This document shows positions 1 through 7,902 of a stretch of 9,427 nt of DNA, in pieces. Where the stretch lies: contig CAAENY010000070.1 of assembly GCA_900757465.1 (NCBI GenBank), forward strand, positions 1 to 9,427. Direction: 5' to 3'. The notes beneath the pieces are model-generated. The model saw only the letters and a program-made list of their open reading frames with translations, did no database searches and was not told the origin of the DNA. The DNA comes from an uncultured Collinsella sp. (GTDB lineage Bacteria; Actinomycetota; Coriobacteriia; Coriobacteriales; Coriobacteriaceae). Every line of letters begins with the position of its first letter. Position 1 is the first letter of the stretch. The position numbers and the translations under genes were made by a program.

Positions 1-1195
1 CGGGCGCGCCGCCCTCGCCCATCATGCTCGGCAGCGCACACTCGGCCTTCTTGGCCGTGCACGGCATAACGGACACCACGAACAGACGCTCGGGCTCCAC
101 GCCCAGCATCTTGGCGTAGTAGGTCTTGGCGATAGCGCCGAACATCTGCTGCGGCGACTTTGACGTGGACAGGCTGTCGACAAACTCGGGGTAACGTGCC
201 TTCACAAAGCGCACCCAGCCCGGGCAGCAGCTCGTAAACATGGGCCAGCCGCGGCTGTCGCCCTCACCCTTAGCGGCGGCGCCCAGGCGCTCGAGCAGCT
301 CGGAGCCCTCCTCCATAATGGTGAGGTCGGCCGAGAAATCGGTATCGAACACGTACTCAAAGCCCACGCGGCGCAGCGCGCAAGCCAGACGCTCGACGGT
401 TGCCTCCTCGCGCGGAATGCCGAGCTCCTCGCCCCAAGCACTACGCACGGCCGGCGCGATCTGCACCAGCACGATCTTGTCGGGATTAGCGAGCGCGTCA
501 AACACGGTCTCGGTGTCGTCGCGCTCGCGCAGCGCGCCCGTCGGGCAATGCGTGATGCACTGGCCGCACGCGACGCAATCGGTCTTGCCGATCGGCACGC
601 GCCCGCGGGTGCCCACGGCGGTATGCGTGGCGCGGTTGGTCAGGTCCCAAATCCCTAGGCCCTGTACGCTCTCGCACACCTTGATGCAGCGCATGCATTT
701 AATGCACTTGTCGTTTTCGCGGATGATGGGGAAATCGAAATCCCAGCCCTCGCCCGCCAAATGCCTTTGAAACGGCAGATAGAAAATGCCCAGGTCGTTG
801 GCAATGGTCTGCAGGTTGCAGTTACCGCTGCGCACACAGCTCGTGCAGCGTGAATCGTGCTGCGAAAGCAGCAGCTGCACGTTGGTGCGGCGCGCCTCGC
901 GGGCCTTGGGGCTGTTGGTGTGGACCACCATGCCATCGAGCACGTAGTTGTTGCAGGCGGCAACCAGCTGGTCGCAGCCCTCAACCTCGACCACGCACAC
1001 GCGGCAGCCGCCGATCTCGTTCAGATCGCGCAGGTAGCACAGGGTGGGAATCTGGATGCCGACGGACTTGGCCGCATCCAGGATCGTGGTGTGCTCGGGT
1101 ACCACGACCTCGCAATTATCGATAGTGAGCTTGACCATGTTGTGCGCTCCGTTTTCGCTGTTGTCGCCGACGGTGGTTTTGTTGAGCTCTACCAT
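1..1195 (-). CDS. hydA: [FeFe]-hydrogenase catalytic subunit (partial, C-terminus beyond window)
   Basis: Catalytic subunit of an iron-only hydrogenase, interconverting H2 with protons and electrons; probably cytoplasmic, since no signal peptide is visible. The visible 398 residues show, in order: a plant-type [2Fe-2S] domain (C53, C64, C67, C81); the His-Cys [4Fe-4S] motif (H113, C117, C120, C126); two ferredoxin-type [4Fe-4S] sites (C164/167/170/174 and C207/210/213/217); and the start of the H-cluster domain with L1 motif TSCCPGW (321-327) and L2 motif MPCTAKKAE (377-385). The L3 motif lies outside the window. This is the CpI-like multi-cluster (M3) layout. The chosen ATG overlaps the stop of the upstream oxidoreductase (ATGGTAG) and has a GGAGG 8 bases upstream. 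A second in-frame ATG at 1138 starts right at the [2Fe-2S] fold and is a possible alternative. Together with its GltD-like partner this resembles the glutamate-synthase-linked group A2 hydrogenases; the group call is inferred. Confidence 0.95.
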   Translation of the reverse strand, partial: MVELNKTTVGDNSENGAHNMVKLTIDNCEVVVPEHTTILDAAKSVGIQIPTLCYLRDLNEIGGCRVCVVEVEGCDQLVAACNNYVLDGMVVHTNSPKAREARRTNVQLLLSQHDSRCTSCVRSGNCNLQTIANDLGIFYLPFQRHLAGEGWDFDFPIIRENDKCIKCMRCIKVCESVQGLGIWDLTNRATHTAVGTRGRVPIGKTDCVACGQCITHCPTGALRERDDTETVFDALANPDKIVLVQIAPAVRSAWGEELGIPREEATVERLACALRRVGFEYVFDTDFSADLTIMEEGSELLERLGAAAKGEGDSRGWPMFTSCCPGWVRFVKARYPEFVDSLSTSKSPQQMFGAIAKTYYAKMLGVEPERLFVVSVMPCTAKKAECALPSMMGEGGAP

Positions 1196-3021
1196 TCCAG
1201 GTTCCTCCCTCCGCGGAACGCGCCAAAGCCAAAGTGGTCGCAGCGCAGGCAGCGGCTCGCCTCCTGGCGCGCCTCCTCCTCGGTGAGACCCTGCTCGACC
1301 AGATTCCAATCGTGAATGCGCTCGCCGGCCTCGCGCTCGCCCAGCTCGCAGCGGCCGCACTCGTGCTTGCCCTTAAACTGCACGGTCGGCAGCTCCACGT
1401 CGAGCTTGATCTTGTGGTCAAAGCCCAGGTAGCGGTCGATGTTTGCCGAAGCCACGCGGCCGGCGTTGATGGCACGGATGACGGTGGCGGGACCGGTCTG
1501 GCAGTCGCCGCCGCTAAAGAGGCCATCGAAGTTGGGCACGGCGCCGTCCGAATCGGTAACGACGCGACCCCACTTGCAGGCGATGCCCATGTCCTCAAAC
1601 GGCTTGGAATCGATGTCCTGGCCAATGGCCACAAACACGCGCTCGCAGGGAATGACGCGCTCGGGCGTGGCTGCGGCACGCGGGGCCGGACGCCCACGGC
1701 GAGGCTCGCCGATAATCTGCGGTTGCACGCGCAGGCCGCTCACGCGACCATCTTCGCCCGTCTCGATGGCGAGCGGCGCCGTGAGCTCCAGAACCTCGCA
1801 ACCCTCGGCCTGGGCGCCGGCGATTTCGGCGTCCTGGGCCGTCATATCGCAGATGCGACGGCGGTAGACGATGCTTACCTTTTCGGCACCGCAGCGCACG
1901 GCGGAGCGTGCCACGTCCATGGCAACGTTGCCGCCGCCGATGACGCACACGCGCTGGCCGCTCAGGTCGGGCAGCTCGTCATCGCCGATGGCGCGCAGCA
2001 TCTTGACGGCCGATTCCACGCCGGGCGCCTCTTCACCCGGAAGGCCGAGCTTCTTGTCACTGTGGGCACCGATGGCCAGGTAGACGGCATCGAACTCGTC
2101 GCGCAGACGGGCGAGCTCCTCGCCGCTCACGGAGTGGTCGAGCTCCACGTCGATGCCGGCGCTCAAGATCCAGTCGATCTCGGCCTGCAGGCGCTCGCGC
2201 GGCAGACGATAGCTGGGGATGCCGTAGCGCAGCATGCCGCCCAAGTGGTGGCGCTGCTCAAAAATGGTCACCTTGTGGCCCATCACGGCCAGGTAGTAGG
2301 CACAGGAAAGGCCGGCCGGGCCGCCGCCGATCACGGCGACGCGCTTACCGGTGTTGTCCACTACATGTGGCTTGTGGTCGTTGAGGTCGCTATGCTCAAC
2401 GGCAAAACGCTTGAGGGCGAGGATGTTCATGGGGTCGTCGACCATGCCACGGCGGCAATGCATCTCGCAGGGATGCTCGCACACCAGACCACAGACGAGC
2501 GGTAGCGGGTTGTTCTTGCGGATGACCTTGACGGCGTCGGCATAACGGCCTGCCTCGACGAGCGAGATGTAACCAGGAATGTCGACGTGCGCCGGGCAGC
2601 CCGAGACACACGGGACGCGAGCCTCGCGGTCAAAGCCGCAGGAGTGCTCGCGGATGTGGTGCTCAAAATCGTCGCGGAAGCCGCGAATGGCCGTGAGTGC
2701 CATGGCGCCAGCTTCGTAGCCGATGGCGCAGTCGCTCGAAAGGTAGATGGTGCGGGCCGTGCGCTCAATCAAGTTGAGCGTGGACTCGTCGGCGCGGCCC
2801 TCGAGCACATCGGCGAGCAGGTCGCTCAGCGCGCTCAGGCCCACGCGGCAGGGCGTGCACTTGCCGCAGCTCTGGGTGGAGCACAGGTTGACGAGCGCCG
2901 CCGTAAACTCGACGGGGCACGGGGCGAGTGAACTCACCGCCAGACGACGTCCGAGTGCATCGTGCAGGTCGTCCATGAAGGCCTGAGCGTGGCTGCGTTC
3001 CATTACGTGCAGTCGAGCCAT
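1189..3021 (-). CDS. NAD(P)/FAD oxidoreductase, GltD-like with NuoF-type Fe-S domain; hydrogenase partner
   Basis: Probable electron-transfer partner linking NAD(P)H to the adjacent hydrogenase. From the ATG at 3021 it has 610 residues. Domains in order: a NuoF C-terminal [4Fe-4S] segment (C52, C55, C58 in SCGKCTPCR and C98 in SSDCAIG); the GltD-type N-terminal cluster region (C138, C142, then C177, C181, C185, C189); an FAD Rossmann motif GGGPAG (232-237); a second dinucleotide motif GGGNVAMDVA (362-371), with the basic YRRR following at 386-389; the flavoprotein motif FSGGDC (502-507); and a C-terminal tail with two CxxC pairs (C555/C558, C591/C594) that could hold another cluster. The FMN/NADH-binding part of NuoF is missing, so NAD(P) must bind the GltD-like fold. 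The ATG at 3021 is preferred over an in-frame GTG at 3036 because GAGGGG lies about 5 bases upstream. It is first in a two-gene operon with the hydrogenase and overlaps it by 7 bases. Confidence 0.9.
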   Translation of the reverse strand: MARLHVMERSHAQAFMDDLHDALGRRLAVSSLAPCPVEFTAALVNLCSTQSCGKCTPCRVGLSALSDLLADVLEGRADESTLNLIERTARTIYLSSDCAIGYEAGAMALTAIRGFRDDFEHHIREHSCGFDREARVPCVSGCPAHVDIPGYISLVEAGRYADAVKVIRKNNPLPLVCGLVCEHPCEMHCRRGMVDDPMNILALKRFAVEHSDLNDHKPHVVDNTGKRVAVIGGGPAGLSCAYYLAVMGHKVTIFEQRHHLGGMLRYGIPSYRLPRERLQAEIDWILSAGIDVELDHSVSGEELARLRDEFDAVYLAIGAHSDKKLGLPGEEAPGVESAVKMLRAIGDDELPDLSGQRVCVIGGGNVAMDVARSAVRCGAEKVSIVYRRRICDMTAQDAEIAGAQAEGCEVLELTAPLAIETGEDGRVSGLRVQPQIIGEPRRGRPAPRAAATPERVIPCERVFVAIGQDIDSKPFEDMGIACKWGRVVTDSDGAVPNFDGLFSGGDCQTGPATVIRAINAGRVASANIDRYLGFDHKIKLDVELPTVQFKGKHECGRCELGEREAGERIHDWNLVEQGLTEEEARQEASRCLRCDHFGFGAFRGGRNLEW

Positions 3022-3085
3022 AAGATCCCCTCTCACATGGCAGCCCGGAGGCGAGGCCGGGCGAAATTGCTACACGCACAACACT

Positions 3086-3106
3086 GACCTAAAAAGTTGT
3101 TAGGTC
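3086..3106. promoter_or_regulatory. Interrupted palindrome in the hydrogenase leader
   Basis: GACCTAA (3086-3092) and TTAGGTC (3100-3106) are perfect inverted copies separated by 7 bases. The site lies about 65 bases upstream of the oxidoreductase start and downstream of the proposed promoter. It could be an operator for a dimeric repressor, or a 7-bp hairpin in the leader RNA. The regulator is unknown. Confidence 0.4.
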
Positions 3107-3160
3107 TCCACGCAGTTCGGCAGGCGGTATGAAATGTCACCATCAGCGGTGAAAATGAAC

Positions 3161-3190
3161 ATTATCGCAGATAAATGCCATATTTGATAA
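3161..3190 (-). promoter_or_regulatory. Possible promoter of the hydrogenase operon
   Basis: On the minus strand, a -35-like TTATCA (3185-3190) and a -10-like GATAAT (3161-3166) are separated by 18 bases. This would give a leader of roughly 130 nt before the start at 3021. The match is moderate and was judged by eye. No FNR- or Rex-type palindrome was recognised here. Confidence 0.35.
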
Positions 3191-3207
3191 AACGCGTTAC
3201 CAAACGA

Positions 3208-3245
3208 CAATGCCCCGCCCACGCAATCACGTGGGCGGGGCATTG
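3208..3245 (-). terminator. Terminator hairpin at the end of the sugar operon
   Basis: A perfect 16-bp inverted repeat (arms 3208-3223 and 3230-3245, CAATGCCCCGCCCACG and its complement) with a 6-base loop lies 32 bases beyond the stop of the phospho-alpha-glucosidase gene. The following bases on the minus strand are only modestly T-rich (TCGTTTGG, then GTTTTATC), so it is a very stable hairpin with a poor U-tract. It separates the sugar operon from the hydrogenase operon promoter. Confidence 0.75.
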
Positions 3246-3277
3246 CTTCAGGCATGCGGCCAGCGACCCTGTTGCTT

Positions 3278-4660
3278 TTACTTAAGCTCGGGCCAGTAAC
3301 CCTTGTTGGCCTCGATCATGTCGTCGAGAACCTCCTTGGCGACCTTCATCGACGGCACGGTCTTGTTGAGCGTAAAGGCCTTAAGCGCCTTCTCGTACGA
3401 ACCCTCGATCGTAGCCTCGACAATGAGCTTCTCGGAGTTCAGCTGCTGCATCATGAGGCCCTGCTGGAACAGCGGAATGTTGTCGCGGCTGATGACCTCG
3501 GGGCCGTTCTTGCCAATGTAGGCAGGCAGCTCGACCATAGCGTCGTAGGGCATGTTGGGGATGGCGCCCTTGTTCTCGCAAATGACCAGGAAGCGCTGCT
3601 TGGTGTCGTTCTTCAGAGCGATAGCCAGATCGGCAATCCAGTCGCCGTGGCTGCCCGCATAGAACGTGCTCTCGTCGATCTCGCCCGTCTTCTCGTAATG
3701 GTCGATACCATCAAAGAGGTTCTTCTCACGCGTCTCCTCAACCTCGTTAGCACGGGTGCGCTCGGGGTTGGAGTGCTCGACGAACTCCTTCTGCTGCAGG
3801 TAGTAGTTCAGATACGTGTTGGGCAGGTACTCCGGGAAGCACTCCATGATCTCGTACTCGCCCTTCCAGACGTAGTACCAGCTGCCCTTGGTGTGGCGGT
3901 TCTGCTCGGGGTGCTCGTCGACGGCCTCCTCGGGCTTCTTTGCCATGAGCGAGCCCATGCCCTTGAGGTAGGAATCGGGCAGCAGAATCTCATGCTCCTT
4001 GATGTACTCGCGCAGCTGCGGGAGCACCTCCTCGCCCTTGTGGCGGATCGAGGTGAACCAACCAAAGTGGTTGAGGCCAAAGTAATCGTACTCGACATCC
4101 TTCTTGTCGATATCGAGCGCGGCGCAAACCACGTCGATGATCGCGATCGGCATGTCGCAGATGTTGATGATACGAGCGTTGGGACGCAGCACGCGGCAGC
4201 CCTCGGAGACGATGGCGGCAGGGTTGGAGTAGTTGAGAATCCAGTAGTCCTTCTTGGCGTACTTCTCAACGTCATCGATCAGCTCGACCATGGGGAAGAT
4301 GGTGCGCATGCCGTAGGCAAGGCCGCCGCAACCGCAAGTCTCCTGACCCACGCAGCCGTGACGCAGCGGAATCTTCTCGTCCTGCTCGCGCATGGCGTAG
4401 CCGCCCACGCGCATCTGGGCAAACACGAAGCTCGCGTCGGTAAAAGCCGTCTTTTTGTCGGTGGTCACCGTGAGCTTGATGTCCAGGCCGAGGTCCTCGT
4501 GCAAAATCCAGTCCACGAGCACGCCGATCTTGCGCTGGCGCTCCTCGTTGATGTCGTACAGACGAATCTCGTCAACGTCGAGCTCGTCCTTGCGCAGGGC
4601 GATGGACTTGACGATGCCGGGGGTAAAGGTGGATCCGCCACCACACAGAGTAATGATCAT
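3278..4660 (-). CDS. 6-phospho-alpha-glucosidase, glycoside hydrolase family 4
   Basis: Cytoplasmic enzyme hydrolysing alpha-glucoside 6-phosphates such as maltose 6-phosphate, made by the PTS transporter encoded just upstream. GH4 enzymes use NAD+ and a divalent metal in an oxidation-elimination mechanism. The 460 residues start with the dinucleotide motif GGGST (7-11), followed by QETCG (106-110), NYSNPAA (143-149), CDMP (168-171), NHFGW (197-201) and LPNTYL (279-284). CDMP is the signature of the phospho-alpha-glucosidase branch; phospho-beta-glucosidases carry CNVP. By analogy with GlvA/MalH, C168 and H198 bind the metal, and D169 and Y283 are catalytic. The ending YWPELK also matches that branch. 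Length is slightly above the usual 440-450, with extra sequence around residues 225-275. Residue 111 is Cys where relatives, as I recall, have Pro. The gene starts 3 bases after the EIICB stop, with AAGGAG inside that gene's end, so the two are probably translationally coupled. Names in use for this enzyme include glvA, malH and aglA. Confidence 0.93.
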   Translation of the reverse strand: MIITLCGGGSTFTPGIVKSIALRKDELDVDEIRLYDINEERQRKIGVLVDWILHEDLGLDIKLTVTTDKKTAFTDASFVFAQMRVGGYAMREQDEKIPLRHGCVGQETCGCGGLAYGMRTIFPMVELIDDVEKYAKKDYWILNYSNPAAIVSEGCRVLRPNARIINICDMPIAIIDVVCAALDIDKKDVEYDYFGLNHFGWFTSIRHKGEEVLPQLREYIKEHEILLPDSYLKGMGSLMAKKPEEAVDEHPEQNRHTKGSWYYVWKGEYEIMECFPEYLPNTYLNYYLQQKEFVEHSNPERTRANEVEETREKNLFDGIDHYEKTGEIDESTFYAGSHGDWIADLAIALKNDTKQRFLVICENKGAIPNMPYDAMVELPAYIGKNGPEVISRDNIPLFQQGLMMQQLNSEKLIVEATIEGSYEKALKAFTLNKTVPSMKVAKEVLDDMIEANKGYWPELK

Positions 4661-4663
4661 TGT

Positions 4664-6280
4664 TTACTGCTCCTTCTCAATTGCGTTTTCGACCTTGTCG
4701 CGCATCTCGGCGACCTTCATGCCAAAGATGATCTGGATATTATTGCCGTTGCGGTTGATGCCGCTGTTGGGCACGTGGTTGATGAGGTCCTCATTGATGA
4801 GGTCCGGGTTCTTAACGTTCACGCGGAGACGCGTAAAGCAGTTCTCGAGCTCCTCGATGTTGTCCTTGCCACCAAGACCTGCGACCAGGTCGGCAATACC
4901 TGCATCGACGCCCTCTGCGGGAGCCGCGGCAACAGCGCCCTGCTTCACCGCGACAGACGCGGCGGCCTCGCCCTCGGCAACGGACTCGGCAAGCTCGGAC
5001 TCTTCCTCGCGACCAGGCGTGTGGAGGTTGAGCTTCTTGATAAGGAAGGTGAAGAGGAAGAAGTACAGAGCGGCGTTGACGACTCCAAGCACCAGCATAA
5101 CCGGCCAGTTGGTCTTATCGACACCGAGGACCAGGTTGGAAACCACGATGTTGATGATGCCGCCTGCAGTCGAAGCGGGCACGGAGAGGACCTTGAGCAG
5201 GACCAGGAAGATGCCGGAAAGAACCGAGTGAACGACAAAGAGCACGGGAGCGGCAAAGACAAAGAGGAAGTCCATGGGCTCGGTCACGCAGGAGAGCACG
5301 GCGGTGATGATCAGCGGGATAATAACGGCCTTGGTCTTATCCTTGTTCCCCTTGTAAGCGGTGACGATAAAGGCGAGACCGATACCGATGTAGGGCCACA
5401 GGTTGTTGAAGGTGTAGCTGTTGAAATACGTACTATCGGAGAAGGGCTGACCCGTCATTGCCATCTCGGCAACACGGATGGGATAGGCGCCGGCAATAAC
5501 CTGATCACCCAGCGTCAGGGTGCCACCCACATCGGAGAACTGGAACGGGGTGTAGATGAGGTGGTGCAGACCGGTGGGAACGAGCAGCTTGTTGAGCATG
5601 CCGTAGATAAACAGACCGATGTTGCCCGACTCCTTAATGATGCCGGCAACGGAGGAGATGGCACCCTGAACCGGAGGCCAAACGATGCAGAAGCCAGCGC
5701 CCATGATCCAGGAAATGATGATCATAATCAGGAACGGGAAGCGGACGCCCGAGAACATCGAAAGGGCAATGGGGAACTGCTTGTTCGAGTACTTGTTGAA
5801 CACGGCACCGGTGATGCAACCAAGGATGATGCCGCCGAACACGCCGGTATCGAGCACCTGAATGCCCATAACGGTGGCCTGGCCGGTTCCGGTAAGACCG
5901 AGCATGCCGCTCGCATCGGCAAGAGAGCCGGTGGCGTTGAGCACGATGTTGTTAGCCTGCAGGAACAGGAAGAACGACATCAGGGCAATCAGCGAAGCAT
6001 GGCCCTTGTTCTTCTTTGCCATGGCGCCGGCGATGCCCACGCAGAACAGAATCGAGAGGTTGTTGATGATAAACATCAGCGACTGATAGACAACGGCGCC
6101 CACAAGCTGGAACGGACCGGAGCCCAGTACGGGGACCAAAGCGCAGATGGTCTTGTTGGTCAGAATGATGCCCACGATGAGCAGGATGCCGGCAACCGAG
6201 AGATACATCATCGGCTGAACGATCGACTTCGCGAACACCTCCAACGGCGCTTTGAAATTGAACTTCTTTTTTGCGGTCAT
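4664..6280 (-). CDS. PTS transporter EIICB, alpha-glucoside (glucose superfamily) type
   Basis: Integral membrane sugar permease with a fused EIIB phosphotransfer domain, 538 residues from the ATG at 6280. Residues about 10-420 form the hydrophobic EIIC domain with many membrane helices, the conserved PTGLHH (235-240) and the sugar-binding loop motif VTEP (332-335). A linker rich in Ala, Glu and Val (about 424-462) joins it to EIIB. There, C481 in ENCFTRLR is the phosphorylated cysteine. No EIIA domain is attached; the separate EIIA gene two genes upstream would supply the phosphate. The GH4 phospho-alpha-glucosidase next door argues for an alpha-glucoside substrate, which is inferred. The ATG at 6280 has AGGGGAG about 9 bases upstream and is preferred over an in-frame TTG at 6307. 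The 99-base gap to the antiterminator gene shows no clear promoter, terminator or second RAT-like site. Confidence 0.92.
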   Translation of the reverse strand: MTAKKKFNFKAPLEVFAKSIVQPMMYLSVAGILLIVGIILTNKTICALVPVLGSGPFQLVGAVVYQSLMFIINNLSILFCVGIAGAMAKKNKGHASLIALMSFFLFLQANNIVLNATGSLADASGMLGLTGTGQATVMGIQVLDTGVFGGIILGCITGAVFNKYSNKQFPIALSMFSGVRFPFLIMIIISWIMGAGFCIVWPPVQGAISSVAGIIKESGNIGLFIYGMLNKLLVPTGLHHLIYTPFQFSDVGGTLTLGDQVIAGAYPIRVAEMAMTGQPFSDSTYFNSYTFNNLWPYIGIGLAFIVTAYKGNKDKTKAVIIPLIITAVLSCVTEPMDFLFVFAAPVLFVVHSVLSGIFLVLLKVLSVPASTAGGIINIVVSNLVLGVDKTNWPVMLVLGVVNAALYFFLFTFLIKKLNLHTPGREEESELAESVAEGEAAASVAVKQGAVAAAPAEGVDAGIADLVAGLGGKDNIEELENCFTRLRVNVKNPDLINEDLINHVPNSGINRNGNNIQIIFGMKVAEMRDKVENAIEKEQ

Positions 6281-6379
6281 AGCGGTACTCCCCTTCCTTT
6301 TCCGCAAATTAAGACAGATGTGCCCTGGACAAGACCGTGAGCCTTGCCTTATATCAATCGATGTGTGGGCACGTTATGC

Positions 6380-7234
6380 CTAGAGACCAGGTTCTCCAAG
6401 CAGGTTAACAATGTGATATGCGAGATAACTCTTCTCAGCATCGGTAACGACAACGTTATAGGTAGACGACAAGTGGGCGGCTATGGCGTCCGCGCACGAG
6501 AATGCGCACGGATACGCCGTTTCATCGATTCGGAACAGCGCGTCTCCGTTGATTTGCCCTGCCGTAGGATCGAGCGCTCGCTGTGCGAAAAACTGCAGGT
6601 GACGAACGAAACGTTCGTAAGGCAGCGAGGTGTCATCGAGGGTCGTAGCATAGCGCTTGGAAACAATCGCGAGCACGTCGCGAACAAGCTGGACCGAAAC
6701 AATCAAACGATCGGAGCGTTGCGGCATGGTGGCGTTGACGATATGCAGCGTAATGAAACCCTGCTCTTCTTCGCTCATCTGAATGCCCATATACTCCTTG
6801 ATAATCTGCAGCGCACGGCCCGCAAGTGCATACTCCTTGCGATAGAACTGCTGGATCTCGAGCAGCAACGGATTCTCACAGGAGACGCCCTTGCGCTCGC
6901 GCTCCAAAGCAAGGCTGATATGGTCTGCGAGAGCAATGAGAATCTTGTCGTTGATATCAACATTGAGCTCTCGACGGAGCATCTGAACAATGTCCTCGGC
7001 AATCACGAGGTTGACGGTGGGGATGGACTCCAAAAGATGTGCCAAGCGGTCAATCGTACGCGAATCCTGAGAAGTTCCCTCCTGCAACGCGTAGGTCTTT
7101 TCGATCGACGCCTCGTCGATGGCATCGCCGGCATGACGGCCAAAGCAGAGGCCTCGACCGATGACGATGAGCTCGGAGCCATCGTCCGAAGTGACCATTG
7201 CGACGTTGTTGTTAAAAACTCGCTTGATAACCAC
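6380..7234 (-). CDS. Transcription antiterminator, BglG/LicT family
   Basis: RNA-binding regulator that stabilises a leader hairpin (RAT) to prevent formation of an overlapping terminator. Its activity is set by phosphorylation of its PRD domains by PTS components. Numbered from the GTG at 7234 (284 residues), the N-terminal co-antiterminator domain carries FNNNV (7-11), GRGLCF (26-31) and GDAIDEASIEK (36-46), the family signature. PRD1 has H105 and H164; PRD2 has H212 and H274. These correspond to the four LicT phosphorylation sites, with a constant offset of 5. The GTG at 7234 places the NNN motif exactly where LicT has it; in-frame GTGs at 7243 and 7246 would add 3 or 4 residues. The ribosome binding site is weak (GGTGGG). 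The gene follows the EIIA gene closely. Its likely target is the leader hairpin at 7846-7882, so it would autoregulate the operon. LicT itself serves beta-glucosides, so no symbol is assigned. Confidence 0.92.
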   Translation of the reverse strand: MVIKRVFNNNVAMVTSDDGSELIVIGRGLCFGRHAGDAIDEASIEKTYALQEGTSQDSRTIDRLAHLLESIPTVNLVIAEDIVQMLRRELNVDINDKILIALADHISLALERERKGVSCENPLLLEIQQFYRKEYALAGRALQIIKEYMGIQMSEEEQGFITLHIVNATMPQRSDRLIVSVQLVRDVLAIVSKRYATTLDDTSLPYERFVRHLQFFAQRALDPTAGQINGDALFRIDETAYPCAFSCADAIAAHLSSTYNVVVTDAEKSYLAYHIVNLLGEPGL

Positions 7235-7252
7235 GGTACCCACCACAAGAAT

Positions 7253-7765
7253 TTACTCGGAAAGCCAGACGACAGGCTCTTTAACAGCAACAGGGCCGGA
7301 AGCATGCTCACGAAGAGTCGAGTTCTCCGAGCGCTCGCACACGATAACGAAGACCGTGGGATCGAAGCCGGCGGCGCGGACCACGTCGAAATCGACCTCG
7401 ACGAGGGGCTGGCCCGCGTCAACGTGATCACCCTGGGCAACAAGCGCATGGAAGCCCTTGCCCTCAAGTTTAACAGTGTCGATTCCGATATGCAGCATCA
7501 CCTGAGCAGAGCTGTCGTCGGACATGATGCCCAGCGCGTGCTCAGTCGGAAACAGCGCCGCGACGGTGCCGGAAACAGGAGCGCACACCGTTCCCTCTTG
7601 GGGAACCACGGCAACGCCATCGCCCACTGCACGGCTGCTAAAAGCGGGGTCATTGGTATTTTCTAGATGAACAAGCTCGCCGGAAACGGGAGCGAGGATT
7701 TCGAACTCGGAAGCCGCAGTCGTCTGCTTATCCGAGCCACCCATTAGGCGAGAAAAGAAACCCAT
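7253..7765 (-). CDS. PTS EIIA component, glucose (Crr) type
   Basis: Soluble phosphocarrier passing phosphate from HPr to the EIIB domain of the operon's transporter. From the ATG at 7765 it has 170 residues, a normal length for a stand-alone EIIA-Glc. Visible landmarks are LAPVSGEL (24-31), AFSSRAVGDGVAV (41-53), the first active-site histidine H76 in TEHALGI, and the phosphorylated histidine H92 in LHIGIDTV. The start at MGFFSRL has AAGGGA 9 bases upstream and is preferred over an in-frame ATG at 7783. It is the first gene of the sugar operon and directly follows the RAT/terminator leader, so its transcription would depend on the antiterminator encoded next. It could also serve other glucose-family permeases that lack their own EIIA. 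Confidence 0.93.
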   Translation of the reverse strand: MGFFSRLMGGSDKQTTAASEFEILAPVSGELVHLENTNDPAFSSRAVGDGVAVVPQEGTVCAPVSGTVAALFPTEHALGIMSDDSSAQVMLHIGIDTVKLEGKGFHALVAQGDHVDAGQPLVEVDFDVVRAAGFDPTVFVIVCERSENSTLREHASGPVAVKEPVVWLSE

Positions 7766-7790
7766 GGTGACATGTCCCTTCATAAATATA

Positions 7791-7853
7791 GCCCAACCAA
7801 AATCAATCGAATGCGCCCATTGAGACGCTCGCGATCAAAGACTTTGGTTAGGC
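7791..7853 (-). terminator. Leader hairpin, candidate conditional terminator
   Basis: On the minus-strand transcript, GCCUAACCAAA (7853-7843) pairs with UUUGGUUGGGC (7801-7791) over 11 bp with one G-U pair. Inside it UUGAUCG can pair with CGAUUGA. The stem is followed by UAUAUUUAU, a U-rich but imperfect tract, just before the EIIA ribosome binding site. Its 5' arm shares GCCUAACC with the 3' arm of the RAT-like hairpin, so the two structures exclude each other, as expected for BglG/LicT control. The hairpin could also sequester the translation start region. Confidence 0.5.
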
Positions 7854-7882
7854 CCACGTCCGAGGGGACTCGGTAACCTTCC
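7846..7882 (-). promoter_or_regulatory. RAT-like RNA antiterminator hairpin
   Basis: The minus-strand leader begins GGAAGGTTACCGAG. The first ten bases match 8 of 10 with the start of the E. coli bgl RAT as I recall it (GGATTGTTAC). GGUUA (7878-7874) pairs with UAACC (7850-7846) and CCGAG with CUCGG, leaving a UCCC loop and an asymmetric internal loop on the 3' side, similar in plan to known RATs. It starts about 14 nt into the predicted transcript and overlaps the terminator-like hairpin. Presence of a BglG-family gene in the same operon supports the call. The sequence of the 3' half diverges from the classic GCAGGCAAAACC. Confidence 0.55.
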
Positions 7883-7902
7883 GCATTTCTTTTACGGGGG
7901 TT

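Noticed and set aside
1234..2505. A 423-codon plus-strand frame opposite the oxidoreductase gene
   Set aside because: Antisense shadow: the minus strand encodes a complete domain series here, and the plus frame has no motif or ribosome binding site.
3254..6340. A 1028-codon open frame on the plus strand opposite the GH4 and EIICB genes
   Set aside because: It mirrors two clearly identified genes on the other strand and reads as a compositionally biased string rich in V, L, D and H with no recognisable domain; it is an antisense shadow of biased codon use.
6281..6379. A possible second promoter or RAT site between the antiterminator and EIICB genes
   Set aside because: No GTTAC-type RAT core, no stem above 4 bp and no acceptable -35/-10 pair; the genes are best read as one operon.
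6344..7666. A 440-codon plus-strand frame opposite the antiterminator and EIIA genes
   Set aside because: Antisense shadow of two well-supported genes; no recognisable domain.
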